Source of the DNA: Rickettsiales bacterium
GTDB taxonomy: Bacteria; Pseudomonadota; Alphaproteobacteria; Rickettsiales; Deianiraeaceae
NCBI GenBank assembly: GCA_017477855.1
Contig: JAFUUN010000078.1
Location: 1-12,740, forward strand
Direction: 5' to 3'
Length of the DNA: 12,740 nucleotides
Positions 1 to 7,405 of this stretch are shown piece after piece. A model generated the notes under the pieces. That model had not been told where the DNA came from. It did not search any database and was given only the letters and a program-made list of their open reading frames with translations. Positions within the stretch are counted from its first letter, which is position 1. Each line of letters opens with the position of its first letter. The translations under genes were made by a program, and so were the position numbers.

Positions 1-138
1 GGGCGCCTTATATGTCTCAATTATGGCCTCGCGCTTGACATCCTCCTGCTCCTCCTCGGCGGCCATTTCAGCACTCTTATTCACGCTTGCGCACCCGCTC
101 AACGCCAGCGCCAATGATAAAATTACAACTTTTTTCAT
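1..138 (-). CDS. Small lipoprotein, N-terminal part only (cut by window edge)
   Basis: Forty-six codons are visible before the window ends, so length and function are unknown. The ATG at 138-136 opens a textbook lipoprotein signal: MKK, a hydrophobic stretch VVILSLALAL, then the lipobox LSGC with the lipidated cysteine at residue 16. After the cysteine comes a short linker and an acidic, probably helical segment (residues 24-37, rich in Glu, Asp and Lys). The predicted product is anchored in the periplasm, most likely to the outer membrane because Asp is not at position +2. It lies 37 bases after the stop of the membrane protein at 176-1189 and on the same strand, so it may be the last visible gene of a valS-headed operon. 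Codons are GC-rich compared with that neighbour. No clear Shine-Dalgarno sequence precedes the ATG. The lipoprotein call is solid; the family is not recognised. Confidence 0.75.
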   Translation of the reverse strand, partial: MKKVVILSLALALSGCASVNKSAEMAAEEEQEDVKREAIIETYKAP

Positions 139-175
139 GCGGATATTATTGCAGATTGCGAGGTGGATGTCAATG

Positions 176-1189
176 TTATTTTTCCAGCGCCTTTCGCAAC
201 AACTCCTGCAAGAAACTTTGTGAAATTTTGTTTGCTTTTTTGTCTGGGAAGAAATGCGGCGCCAGCTGTTTTATCAGTTCTGCCTTTTCTTGTTTACAAT
301 CGTTTGGCAGTTTATCCAAATAACTATCCAGCATTGAAAATTCTCTCTCCTCTGTTTTATACTGAACGAACAAATACAAAAACTTCACACCAACCAAGCA
401 CAAAACAAACGATGGCAACTTGAAAAGAAGATTTGAGAGGAAGATGAAGATTTCTTTTTGATATATTTTGTTTTCAAAAAAATGCATTAAAATTATATTG
501 TCATCGATTTGTAAAGAAAAACCAGAAAAATTGCAAAATTCACAAATTAAAAACCAGACAAAAGCCGCTCCAAAACACCACATTGACGTTTTTCTGTATC
601 CTTTTGCAAGTATTTTTGATTGTTTTGCTATTTTAGTTATAGTTTTGTATTTTTTCTTGAAATCTTCATAATTTTTGCAATTCGTGTGATACCAATATTC
701 TCTTTGAATGCTATTTTGAAGTTGATACATCAATGAAATGTCTTTTCCTAAATAAACTTCATAAAGATCTTTCTGAAATTGGTTGATACTACTAATAATA
801 TTTCCACCAAATAAACGAATATAACAATTATCAAACGGTTTTGGTAGTTGTATATTATTGAAAAAATTATACAGATGGGTATTTGGTTCATCGGCTTCAT
901 TGTAATTTTTTAAAAAATCAAAATTTTTTATAGACGCTATTTCATAATATACATCTATAATTAACTGATTTTCTTTATATTCTACTTTTTTTAATTCATT
1001 ATCTGATAAACTATATGAAGTTTGTTGAATGTTTTCATTTTGAATATTTACATAATCATTGCAAATTTTTATTGCATCCATAATGCGAGATGGAAACATC
1101 TTTGCATCTGGTTTATCTTTTAATAGTTGTTTAATTTCCAAAAACTCTTTCTCCAACTTATCCAATTTATCCTGTGTTTCTTTATTCAT
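176..1189 (-). CDS. AT-rich two-span membrane protein, function unknown
   Basis: A 337-residue protein I do not recognise. Residues 1-25 are a charged, coiled-coil-like helix rich in Lys, Glu and Leu. Residues about 30-180 look soluble and are rich in Asn, Tyr and Phe. Residues about 180-200 are Lys-rich (KKYKTITKIAKQ). Two hydrophobic stretches follow, near 202-222 and 250-278. The C-terminal soluble helix carries TEEREFSMLDSYLDKL. Helical cytoplasmic domain, hairpin-like membrane pair and an ER-containing tail is a layout shared with some bacterial membrane effector families, but no assignment is made. The gene starts 23 bases after the valS stop on the same strand and is probably co-transcribed. 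It is far more AT-rich than the genes around it (13 of 60 bases are G or C at 1021-1080), which suggests later acquisition or relaxed constraint. The ATG at 1189 has no Shine-Dalgarno sequence. Confidence 0.8.
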   Translation of the reverse strand: MNKETQDKLDKLEKEFLEIKQLLKDKPDAKMFPSRIMDAIKICNDYVNIQNENIQQTSYSLSDNELKKVEYKENQLIIDVYYEIASIKNFDFLKNYNEADEPNTHLYNFFNNIQLPKPFDNCYIRLFGGNIISSINQFQKDLYEVYLGKDISLMYQLQNSIQREYWYHTNCKNYEDFKKKYKTITKIAKQSKILAKGYRKTSMWCFGAAFVWFLICEFCNFSGFSLQIDDNIILMHFFENKIYQKEIFIFLSNLLFKLPSFVLCLVGVKFLYLFVQYKTEEREFSMLDSYLDKLPNDCKQEKAELIKQLAPHFFPDKKANKISQSFLQELLRKALEK

Positions 1190-1212
1190 AGTTCAACCAT
1201 TACACACAAATC

Positions 1213-3648
1213 CTAAATCTCAACCATTAATTCACTTCCCACCTCCACACTTTCCACACTCAACATCGCTTTGATGTCTTCTTCAATGGTTTTTGGCATG
1301 GCGGGAACAACGAGCTTTTTGATTGGCACCTTGATTGAAACCTGCATTTCGGCCTTCTTTTGGCGCACAAAATTGATGATTTCAAGTCCTGTTTTCATGT
1401 CCGCGAGGGCCTGTTTGTCAGCAAAATCAATGGCAAAAAGCGCCGCAAAACTGCCGCAGCGGTGGACTTCTGCATTGAAAACTTCACGATACACCGTACT
1501 CGTCAAATGCGAGACATATGGCGCAAACAGCAGTAAAAAGGCCTCCGTCATGATGCGCAGGGTGGCGAGCGCCGACAAATCGTCCGCATAGGCACGGTTT
1601 TTCACAATCTCCAAATAGTTGTCGCAATACTCATCCCAGAACAGCCGCTCGGCCGCATTTTTAGCCACCGAGTACTCAAATTCATCAAATGCTTTGCGAT
1701 ATTGCTGCACCACTTCAACCAATCGTGAAATAATCCACCTATCCGCGGTTTTGTCAACCAGTTTTAGGCACTCCGCAAGCGGCTTGGCCTGCAAATTCTG
1801 GCGCTCAAAATGCATCACCGCAAACTTTGTCGCGTTCAAAATTTTGTTAACCAACTTTTTTCCGTCAGCAAACTTGGTCTCATTGAACGCCGTGTCAACC
1901 CCCAAGCTGCAACTTCCAGCCCAATAGCGCACAATGTCGCTGCCTTTTTCCTGTATCAAACTTGTTGGAGTTATCACATTTCCAGCGCTTTTTGACATCT
2001 TCGCGCCGTCCTTCGCCAAGCACCAACCCGACAACATCACATCCTTCCAAGGTATAAGTTTTTCAACTATAAATTGTTGACCTAAATCCTTTTCCAGCCA
2101 ATCAGCAATGCGGCCACGGTTTTTAGCGCGCTTGTCCAGCAAATTGTTGTCAATTAAAGCCATTAAATATGTTTTTAACATTGTGCTAAAAGTCCAAGTT
2201 CTAATGATTTCGTGAGCTTGTGGACGAAGTGCGGTTGTGTTTTTCAATCTGTCACCATACTCGCCTTTGCTTCGCTCCAATCTCTCGCTTTCCCTGCAAA
2301 CATAAGGACTTGACGAACTTGTGAACCAAGTGTCGAAGACTTGCTGCAAATCTCCATTATCAGGTATTTCAATCCCAAAAAATCTGTCTCTGGAAATACA
2401 CCAATCCTGATTTAGTCCTTCAATCCATTGAATAAGGCGGTTTTTCAGGTGTGCTGGATGAAAATTGACATATTTTGACAACACAAGCAGATCATCTTTG
2501 AAGTCCAAAGTTTTGACATAAAGTTGTGTGCTTTCAATTATTTCCACAGGTTCCTTTGATCGCTCGCCAACTTTAACCATATGCTTGATTGACCTGATTT
2601 CTTTAATTTTTTCAGGTGTATTTTTTTGTATAAAATCTACAATTTGTTGTCTTGCCTCTTTTGCTTTTGGATATTGTCCTTTTTCATTTTGTGTGTAAAA
2701 ACTATTTTCAAATCTCCCCTCTTTATCAACAATAACTTTACTTTTTAAATTATGTTTCCTCACCCACTCAACATCTTGCCAATCTCCATAGGTGCAACAC
2801 ATCACAAGCCCTGTTCCCTTGTCAATTCGCACCGCTTCGTCTGGCAAACATTTTACAGGTGCAGTAATGTTTGGAAATCTTGCAAATTTTCCATTTAAAT
2901 CAAGTCCATTTTTACCATTAAATCTATCATCTTCTGGATTAAAAAATACTGCCACACAAGCAGGCAAAAGTTCTGGTCTTGTAGTCATTATTTCTACTTC
3001 TTTTATCTTATCATAGTTTTCATCATAAACATCCCAAATCAAATAATGCTCGGCACCAGCAACTTCCTTGTCCTCAATGATTGATTGAGCCAGTGCTGTT
3101 TGGTCTACAACATCCCAATAAACAGGCCCTTGTCGTTGCTCTACAAGCCCGGCTTTTTTAAGTTTATTATATGTCTCCACCGCCAAATCGTTTGTGCTTT
3201 TTGATATGGTTTGATACTTCTGCCGCCAGTCATACGAGATGCCAAGTGTCTTAAATAGCTTTTCAAACTCCTTTTCCGCATTATCAACCACGCCGTAGCA
3301 CAGGTCAATGAACTCCTGCTTTTTGCCCTGTTTATTCATCCATGCGCCCTTGACATTGTGCGTCTTTTCAACTAATCGTTCAGTTGGCAGGCCGTTGTCG
3401 TCAAAACCAATCGGATAAAATACATTTTTTCCACACATTCTTTGATATCTGGCAACAAAATCAGTTTGACAATATGAAAACACGTGCCCCATGTGAAGCA
3501 CCCCGCTGACAGTTGGTGGTGGCGTGTCAATTACAAAATCCAAGTCCTGTGGTTTGCTTTTGTCCCAGTAATACAGGTCGCTGCCAAACCATTTGTCTTG
3601 CTCTTTTTGCTCATCCTCGTGCGGATTATATTTGATTTCTATTGTCAT
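1213..3648 (-). CDS. valS: Valyl-tRNA synthetase, compact archaeal-like type
   Basis: Charges tRNA-Val with valine in the cytoplasm (class Ia synthetase). The class I signature HMGH is at residues 52-55 within TPPPTVSGVLHMGHVFSY, and KMSKS is near residue 550 in GAKMSKSAGNVI. Between them the inserted CP1 editing domain (roughly 150-360) contains TTRPELLPACVAVF, the threonine-rich editing-site motif. An anticodon-binding helical domain occupies roughly 610-740. At 811 residues it is much shorter than the roughly 950-residue common bacterial ValRS, and lacks the long C-terminal coiled-coil arm. This matches the archaeal-like form known in Rickettsia and relatives. The reading frame is intact. 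Composition changes within the gene: 32/60 GC at 1441-1500 against 18/60 at 2641-2700. The ATG at 3648 lacks a Shine-Dalgarno sequence. It follows mlaA across repeat copy A, and two genes follow closely downstream. Confidence 0.95.
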   Translation of the reverse strand: MTIEIKYNPHEDEQKEQDKWFGSDLYYWDKSKPQDLDFVIDTPPPTVSGVLHMGHVFSYCQTDFVARYQRMCGKNVFYPIGFDDNGLPTERLVEKTHNVKGAWMNKQGKKQEFIDLCYGVVDNAEKEFEKLFKTLGISYDWRQKYQTISKSTNDLAVETYNKLKKAGLVEQRQGPVYWDVVDQTALAQSIIEDKEVAGAEHYLIWDVYDENYDKIKEVEIMTTRPELLPACVAVFFNPEDDRFNGKNGLDLNGKFARFPNITAPVKCLPDEAVRIDKGTGLVMCCTYGDWQDVEWVRKHNLKSKVIVDKEGRFENSFYTQNEKGQYPKAKEARQQIVDFIQKNTPEKIKEIRSIKHMVKVGERSKEPVEIIESTQLYVKTLDFKDDLLVLSKYVNFHPAHLKNRLIQWIEGLNQDWCISRDRFFGIEIPDNGDLQQVFDTWFTSSSSPYVCRESERLERSKGEYGDRLKNTTALRPQAHEIIRTWTFSTMLKTYLMALIDNNLLDKRAKNRGRIADWLEKDLGQQFIVEKLIPWKDVMLSGWCLAKDGAKMSKSAGNVITPTSLIQEKGSDIVRYWAGSCSLGVDTAFNETKFADGKKLVNKILNATKFAVMHFERQNLQAKPLAECLKLVDKTADRWIISRLVEVVQQYRKAFDEFEYSVAKNAAERLFWDEYCDNYLEIVKNRAYADDLSALATLRIMTEAFLLLFAPYVSHLTSTVYREVFNAEVHRCGSFAALFAIDFADKQALADMKTGLEIINFVRQKKAEMQVSIKVPIKKLVVPAMPKTIEEDIKAMLSVESVEVGSELMVEI

Positions 3649-3703
3649 GATTTTTTGTTTATTTGTCTTTTCTTATTTGCAACAGTAAAACATTGAAAAA
3701 AAT

Positions 3704-3788
3704 GTTGCACTGCGCGAATCATATTCGTGCGATGAGCAACGTAATGAGCAAAATACAAACCGCAAGACGTAGCCCCTGGTCACGCAAC
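3704..3788. repeat. Palindromic intergenic element, copy A (85 bp)
   Basis: Bounded by GTTGC (3704-3708) and GCAAC (3784-3788). It contains an internal hairpin, arms 3712-3719 and 3723-3730, with one G-T wobble around a 3-base loop. It shares the 12-mer CAAAATACAAAC (3749-3760) with copy B, as well as the flanking TGCGA and CGCAAC blocks. ATGAGCAA is present twice 12 bases apart (3732-3739 and 3744-3751). That duplication accounts for nearly all of the 11-base length difference from copy B. It begins 7 bases past the mlaA stop. Read in the mlaA direction, the closing stem is followed by ATTTTTTTC, so it may also act as a terminator before valS. Confidence 0.7.
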
Positions 3789-3794
3789 CAATAA

Positions 3795-4745
3795 TCAATC
3801 TTTTCCACCAGCAAAAAAATATGTCTTTGGGTCATCATTGCACTCATCCGGAAGTCCTATCATTGCATCATAATCACAAACATTTTCTCTTTTAAGTTTT
3901 CCATTTTTGCGCAATTTGTCGTATTTCTCCTCATCGTTTTTCAATGATTGATAATATCCAGTCCTGAAGTTCAAATATCTATCAATAGCACCCTGACTAA
4001 GTACTTCCAGAGTTGGAGCAGCAGTTGCAAATGTATTGAAATATCTTCCAATAGAATTTCCAAATGCAATCCATGTCAATGAGCTCAACTTTGGATGGAA
4101 GTAAAAAAAAGGACTGAAAACATTTTGGTATGTGAACAAATAAGTTGGTTTTTTACCAAACAACAAGTTCATCAAAAAGTAGTTGGTTACAACAAACTCC
4201 GTTACCATGCCAACTGTATCCCTTAGATTGCTTGGTCCTAAAAATGGCAGCATCAAATATGGTCCACGCGGAATACCATAAAAGTAAAATACCTGCCCGA
4301 ATGTCTTGTGGACAGATTTCAATCCAAGGTCATTTGCTGGATCAAGAATTCCCCAAAGACCAATTGTTCCATTTATCAAAAAGCGCCACGAAGCTACTAA
4401 AAAGCCCTCCAAATCAAAATCCAGAACTGACAAAATCATGTCCTGTGGCGTCTCTGTGTAGTGCTGGGTAAAGTTCTTGAACGACCACCTGACTGGCAGC
4501 GGAATGTTATTCTCATACCATCTTCCGAACGGAATGTAGACATTGTCAAAAATGATTTCATTAAAGCCAAAAATCTTGCGATTTAAGCTCTCCAATGGGT
4601 CGTTGGTCTCTATTTGTTGGATTTCTGCAAAGGCATCGTCATCATCGGCATCATCTGCGAGTGAAATTTTAGTGCATGTAAAAGATGAAAACAACAATGC
4701 AGAACAGAGTAATATAGAGATTTTCTTATGTAATAACACACTCAA
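3795..4745 (-). CDS. mlaA: MlaA/VacJ family outer-membrane lipid-asymmetry protein
   Basis: MlaA removes misplaced phospholipids from the outer leaflet of the outer membrane and passes them to the Mla shuttle. Family motifs are clear: NDPLESLNRKIFGFN (48-62), TPQDM (99-103), WRFLINGTIGLWGILD (120-135), NDLGL (138-142), FGQ (149-151) and GPYLMLPFLGPSNLRD (161-176). The N-terminus is a signal peptide, but cysteine 24 sits in SFTC, not a canonical lipobox. Signal peptidase I cleavage after ISLA (residue 30) is as likely, so lipidation is uncertain. An Asp-rich linker follows. The frame opens with TTG at 4745 or GTG at 4739; there is no suitable ATG. Either start lies inside the end of the upstream membrane-protein gene, implying translational coupling. 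No other Mla genes are visible. Confidence 0.9.
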   Translation of the reverse strand: MSVLLHKKISILLCSALLFSSFTCTKISLADDADDDDAFAEIQQIETNDPLESLNRKIFGFNEIIFDNVYIPFGRWYENNIPLPVRWSFKNFTQHYTETPQDMILSVLDFDLEGFLVASWRFLINGTIGLWGILDPANDLGLKSVHKTFGQVFYFYGIPRGPYLMLPFLGPSNLRDTVGMVTEFVVTNYFLMNLLFGKKPTYLFTYQNVFSPFFYFHPKLSSLTWIAFGNSIGRYFNTFATAAPTLEVLSQGAIDRYLNFRTGYYQSLKNDEEKYDKLRKNGKLKRENVCDYDAMIGLPDECNDDPKTYFFAGGKD

Positions 4746-6195
4746 TCGTTAAAACAATTATCATTTGAATGAGGATAAATATGTAAAAATAGGTATAGTT
4801 GTTGCATAAAATGTGGGTCAGTTTGTATGATGTTGAGGCATTTACGATCGTGACAGCATATTGTCTGAGTGCCTTCCAGAAGTCAGAAAATGTTGTTGCA
4901 ACAATTCTCACAAAGATACATACAAACGACAAACACGATCTGGTGGCTCTAAAATAGTAGTTGCTTCGCAATAAGATTGGTTTTTGACCAGATAACATAA
5001 ATGGTGTTAAAACAAAAAACACACAGAATGCAGTTCCATAAACGAGAAGATGCTGATATGTAGGAATGTGAAGATTGCCAATGAAGAAATAACGGTTCAA
5101 AAATACCTCCAATGCCGTGATGTAGAAGGTAATGTTTAGCCAAATGATGCGTTTCAATCTATTTCTTGCAAACAATTTTTTGAATTTTTTGTCTATTTTA
5201 TCAACAACGACCTTGTTTTTTGAGTTATTTTTCAACAGAATTGCATAAAAAACTCGCGCAAGAAAGCCAATAAAGAGTACGATTATTCCAATTTTGTATA
5301 AGGAATTCAGCTCTGAAATGTTTTCTCCGTGATTGATAATAATAGCATAAGCAGCGAACAAGCCGATGATAATATTGAATGACAAGCATGCCAAAATTTT
5401 GTCCGAGAGCTTACTGCAGAAATATTCTTTGACATTTTCAAGTGTGTATTTCCTAACTCTGAACGGCGTGAAAATGCAGCTAATCGTGGCAATCAAAATG
5501 GAGATTATTACCCAAAATGGCATCATTATTTGCATCATGCCGTTGGATATGAAAATCACTTGCAGGCCAAAGAAATAGAGGATGAGATAGGTGTAAATGC
5601 GGCGAATGTTGCTCTCAAAAAGGAGGTATATTCCAGCATAGATACATATTGCAAAGCCAGTGTAAATTATGGCGTAAGTGCTGATGTTGAGCGCGATTTC
5701 CTGCATGATTTGTAACAACAAAAACAGTGGCACAATAAAACAAACCATTTTGTAGAACGAGTTTGACAGTGCAAAAAGATACATTATCCACTCTGAAAAT
5801 GGCATCATTCCGACTAAAAGTAGCAATGCAACGAGTGTATAAATGTGTGTTGCAATACTGGCAAAATCTTCATATTTTTCACCTGCGATGCGAGAAAAAA
5901 TATCATTTAGCAAATCTGGGTGTAATTCCTTAACGGCCAGCATAAATAGTCCACACGAGAGCAGTCCGAGATAATAAATTCCTGATGCGCGATATTTTCT
6001 GTTGTGCATAATGCAGATGAATACGGACAGCACCGTCATGACCTCAAAAACCATGAATTTGTGATAGCCAAGTGTGAAAAGTGCAATAGCAGTGGCGCTA
6101 ATTGCAAACAAAAATGCGTTCTTGCGGTGCATGAATACTGCTTGCGTTAGGATGAGTAATATCGGGCAGATGTGTGTCGCAAGAAATTGTATCAC
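4726..6195 (-). CDS. Nuo/Mrp antiporter-like polytopic membrane protein, degenerate
   Basis: A 489-residue, almost wholly hydrophobic protein with about 12 membrane spans, most like the proton-pumping subunits NuoL/M/N and MrpA/D (Proton_antipo_M family). The segment KFMVFEVMTVL followed by YYLGLLSCGLFMLAV (about 46-85) matches the region holding the key TM5 glutamate, here E51. GMMPFSEWIMYLFALSNS corresponds to the G..P.H.W half-channel motif. From memory of NuoM, the lysines flanking that motif (K234 and K265 in E. coli NuoM) are replaced by hydrophobic residues here. The N-terminus is about 90 residues shorter than NuoM. An in-frame stop at 6228-6226 rules out a longer form, so the GTG at 6195 is the likely start. 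Rickettsiae carry extra Nuo-like paralogs, which would fit. It overlaps mlaA. It could be a non-pumping paralog or a decaying gene; the family call is moderate. Confidence 0.6.
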   Translation of the reverse strand: MIQFLATHICPILLILTQAVFMHRKNAFLFAISATAIALFTLGYHKFMVFEVMTVLSVFICIMHNRKYRASGIYYLGLLSCGLFMLAVKELHPDLLNDIFSRIAGEKYEDFASIATHIYTLVALLLLVGMMPFSEWIMYLFALSNSFYKMVCFIVPLFLLLQIMQEIALNISTYAIIYTGFAICIYAGIYLLFESNIRRIYTYLILYFFGLQVIFISNGMMQIMMPFWVIISILIATISCIFTPFRVRKYTLENVKEYFCSKLSDKILACLSFNIIIGLFAAYAIIINHGENISELNSLYKIGIIVLFIGFLARVFYAILLKNNSKNKVVVDKIDKKFKKLFARNRLKRIIWLNITFYITALEVFLNRYFFIGNLHIPTYQHLLVYGTAFCVFFVLTPFMLSGQKPILLRSNYYFRATRSCLSFVCIFVRIVATTFSDFWKALRQYAVTIVNASTSYKLTHILCNNYTYFYIFILIQMIIVLTIECVIT

Positions 6196-6219
6196 AATGC
6201 TTGAAACGGATTTTTTTAA

Positions 6220-6230
6220 TAATTGTCAAG
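6220..6230 (-). promoter_or_regulatory. CTTGACAATTA, putative -35 region for the Nuo-like gene (copy 1)
   Basis: On the minus strand this reads CTTGACAATTA with a perfect TTGACA at 6229-6224, 28 bases before the GTG start at 6195. The same 11-mer occurs at two other intergenic places in this window. No good -10 hexamer is visible 16-18 bases downstream, so a promoter is inferred from recurrence and position only. Confidence 0.45.
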
Positions 6231-6245
6231 GTGGAAGTTTATATG

Positions 6246-6299
6246 GTTGCGCGGCGCGGAGCAAATTTTTACTACGAGCTTAGCTTCAAACAGCACAAC
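6246..6299. repeat. Palindromic intergenic element, copy C (54 bp)
   Basis: Starts GTTGCGCGGCGCGGAGC and ends TAGCTTCAAACAGCACAAC. Compare copy B, which starts GTTGCGCAGTACGGAGCG and ends TAGCTTCGGACAGCGCAAC. The central CAAAATACAAAC block of copies A and B is missing. It lies 23 bases after the manC stop and 16 bases from the CTTGACAATTA box of the next gene. No clear T-run follows in the manC direction, so a terminator role is weaker here than for copies A and B. Confidence 0.65.
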
Positions 6300-6322
6300 A
6301 TACTTTAATAGATGGAACAAAA

Positions 6323-7210
6323 TTACTTAAAATTTGCAAGATATACTTGGTTTTGCTGCTGTAATACAGCAATACTTCTCCAACTGCCGGCGTCCATCCA
6401 GTCAAAATTTGCTGAAATACAACGCATATTTTGGCTTTTCTCTGCAATCGCATAATCAATAGATATCTTTTTGATTTGCAAAAACTCATTCTTGCTTGGA
6501 TACAAAATTTCAATTCCATTTTGCGTTTTTTTATAAGTAAAGACCACTTTTTTAGCATTCTCAAACGATTGCGGTTGATATTTCTTTATTTCTCGTTTTA
6601 GCAATTTTGTATTAAACAAAAACATACCACTATTCCACAAATAATTACAATCTGCTAAGAATTTTCCTGCCAAATCCTTGTTGGGTTTCTCTGTGAAAGT
6701 CAATACATCGTTAATTCCCCTTCTGCCAATTTTATTCGTTTTGATGTAGCCATACTCAGTGCTTGCATAGGTTGGTTTTATGCCAAAAATAGCATGCTTG
6801 CCATGTAAATACGTAGTGGAACAGGCTTTTTGCAAATCAGACACAAACTTTTTATAATTATTGATATGCAAGTCAGTTGGCGTCACAAACAGCAAATCAA
6901 CTTGTTTGTTGCTCATCAGTCCAAGCAAAATCGGTGCAAATGTATTATGATTTTCTGGTTCAACTATTAATTTAACATTAAATTCACAAATCATTGCCAA
7001 TTGTTTAATTGCAAGTTCCTCGTGTTTAATATTTACAACAACGATCAACGTTTCATGTCTGAAATATAATCTCAATCCCCTGATAGTTTGCTGAAAAAAA
7101 CTAAAACCACCAGCCAAGAGTGGCAAAAATTGCTTTGGTTGCTCCTCCGTTGACAACGGCGCCAATCTTGTTCCGAAGCCACCCGCAAGTATTATCGGAG
7201 CAATTTTCAT
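6323..7210 (-). CDS. manC: Mannose-1-phosphate guanylyltransferase, short form
   Basis: Predicted to make GDP-mannose from mannose-1-phosphate and GTP for surface glycans. Motifs in order: ILAGGFGTRLAPLS (7-20, nucleotide-binding loop), PKQF (25-28), VEPENHNTFAPI (83-94), VTPTDLH with metal-binding D113, TEYGYI, FTEKP, WNSGMFLF, ISIDYAI and WMDAGSW near the C-terminus. Deviations: Trp of the usual RLWPLS is Ala, and the EP..RNTAP motif has His for Arg plus one extra residue. At 295 residues it ends soon after GSW and lacks both the usual C-terminal extension and any phosphomannose isomerase domain. The ATG at 7210 is chosen over an in-frame TTG at 7219 because it starts directly at the family motif and has GAGG just upstream. 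An inverted repeat lies immediately upstream of the start. Other hexose-1-phosphate nucleotidyltransferase activities are possible but less likely. Confidence 0.85.
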   Translation of the reverse strand: MKIAPIILAGGFGTRLAPLSTEEQPKQFLPLLAGGFSFFQQTIRGLRLYFRHETLIVVVNIKHEELAIKQLAMICEFNVKLIVEPENHNTFAPILLGLMSNKQVDLLFVTPTDLHINNYKKFVSDLQKACSTTYLHGKHAIFGIKPTYASTEYGYIKTNKIGRRGINDVLTFTEKPNKDLAGKFLADCNYLWNSGMFLFNTKLLKREIKKYQPQSFENAKKVVFTYKKTQNGIEILYPSKNEFLQIKKISIDYAIAEKSQNMRCISANFDWMDAGSWRSIAVLQQQNQVYLANFK

Positions 7211-7217
7211 AATCCTC

Positions 7218-7240
7218 AACCTTCAAATTAACTGAAGGTT
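7218..7240 (-). promoter_or_regulatory. Inverted repeat just upstream of manC (operator or RNA hairpin)
   Basis: Perfect 8-base arms AACCTTCA (7218-7225) and TGAAGGTT (7233-7240) flank a 7-base spacer. It sits between the -35-like box at 7253-7258 and the ATG at 7210. In the minus-strand RNA the arm nearer the gene contains AAGG, close to the GAGG before the start, so folding could hide the ribosome site. As DNA it is a plausible dimer-binding operator. Confidence 0.5.
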
Positions 7241-7248
7241 TGTTACTC

Positions 7249-7259
7249 TAATTGTCAAG
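7249..7259 (-). promoter_or_regulatory. CTTGACAATTA, putative -35 region for manC (copy 2)
   Basis: Minus-strand CCTCTTGACAATTA, TTGACA at 7258-7253, 42 bases before the manC ATG. The 14 bases are identical to copy 3 at 9430-9443. No convincing -10 is seen at standard spacing; that region overlaps the inverted repeat at 7218-7240. Confidence 0.45.
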
Positions 7260-7333
7260 AGGTTTTTTGATACTACAAAGCCAATCTTTACATCGCGTAA
7301 ATAATGATTTTTTTTACATTACAAAAGAAAAAA

Positions 7334-7402
7334 CCACTTGCAAATAAAAAAAACATCCACTGGCTAATAAAAAGAACACCTACTGGTTGAATTAGTCATA
7401 AA
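7334..7402. repeat. 23-bp imperfect tandem repeat before the C26 lipoprotein gene
   Basis: Unit 1 (7334-7356) and unit 2 (7357-7379) match at 19 of 23 positions; they start CCACTTGC and CCACTGGC and continue into A-rich tracts. A third unit from 7380 keeps only its first part (CTACTGGTT). The array ends 3 bases before the ATG at 7406, so it forms the leader or promoter of that gene. It could be an array of regulator sites about two helical turns apart, or slippage in A-rich DNA. The rest of 7260-7333 shows only AT-rich sequence. Confidence 0.5.
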
Positions 7403-7405
7403 GTT

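Noticed and set aside
1186..1200. Four-codon frame ATG GTT GAA CTA TGA overlapping the start of the membrane protein at 1189, as a coupling mini-cistron.
   Set aside because: Too short, no ribosome site, and expected by chance in AT-rich sequence.
6286..6564. Minus-strand 92-codon frame overlapping the end of manC, considered as a frameshifted continuation.
   Set aside because: Its translation has no nucleotidyltransferase motifs beyond those already in the main frame; manC simply ends shortly after GSW.
7334..7402. The 23-bp repeats as a CRISPR array.
   Set aside because: The repeats are directly adjacent with no spacers, imperfect, and there are no cas genes.
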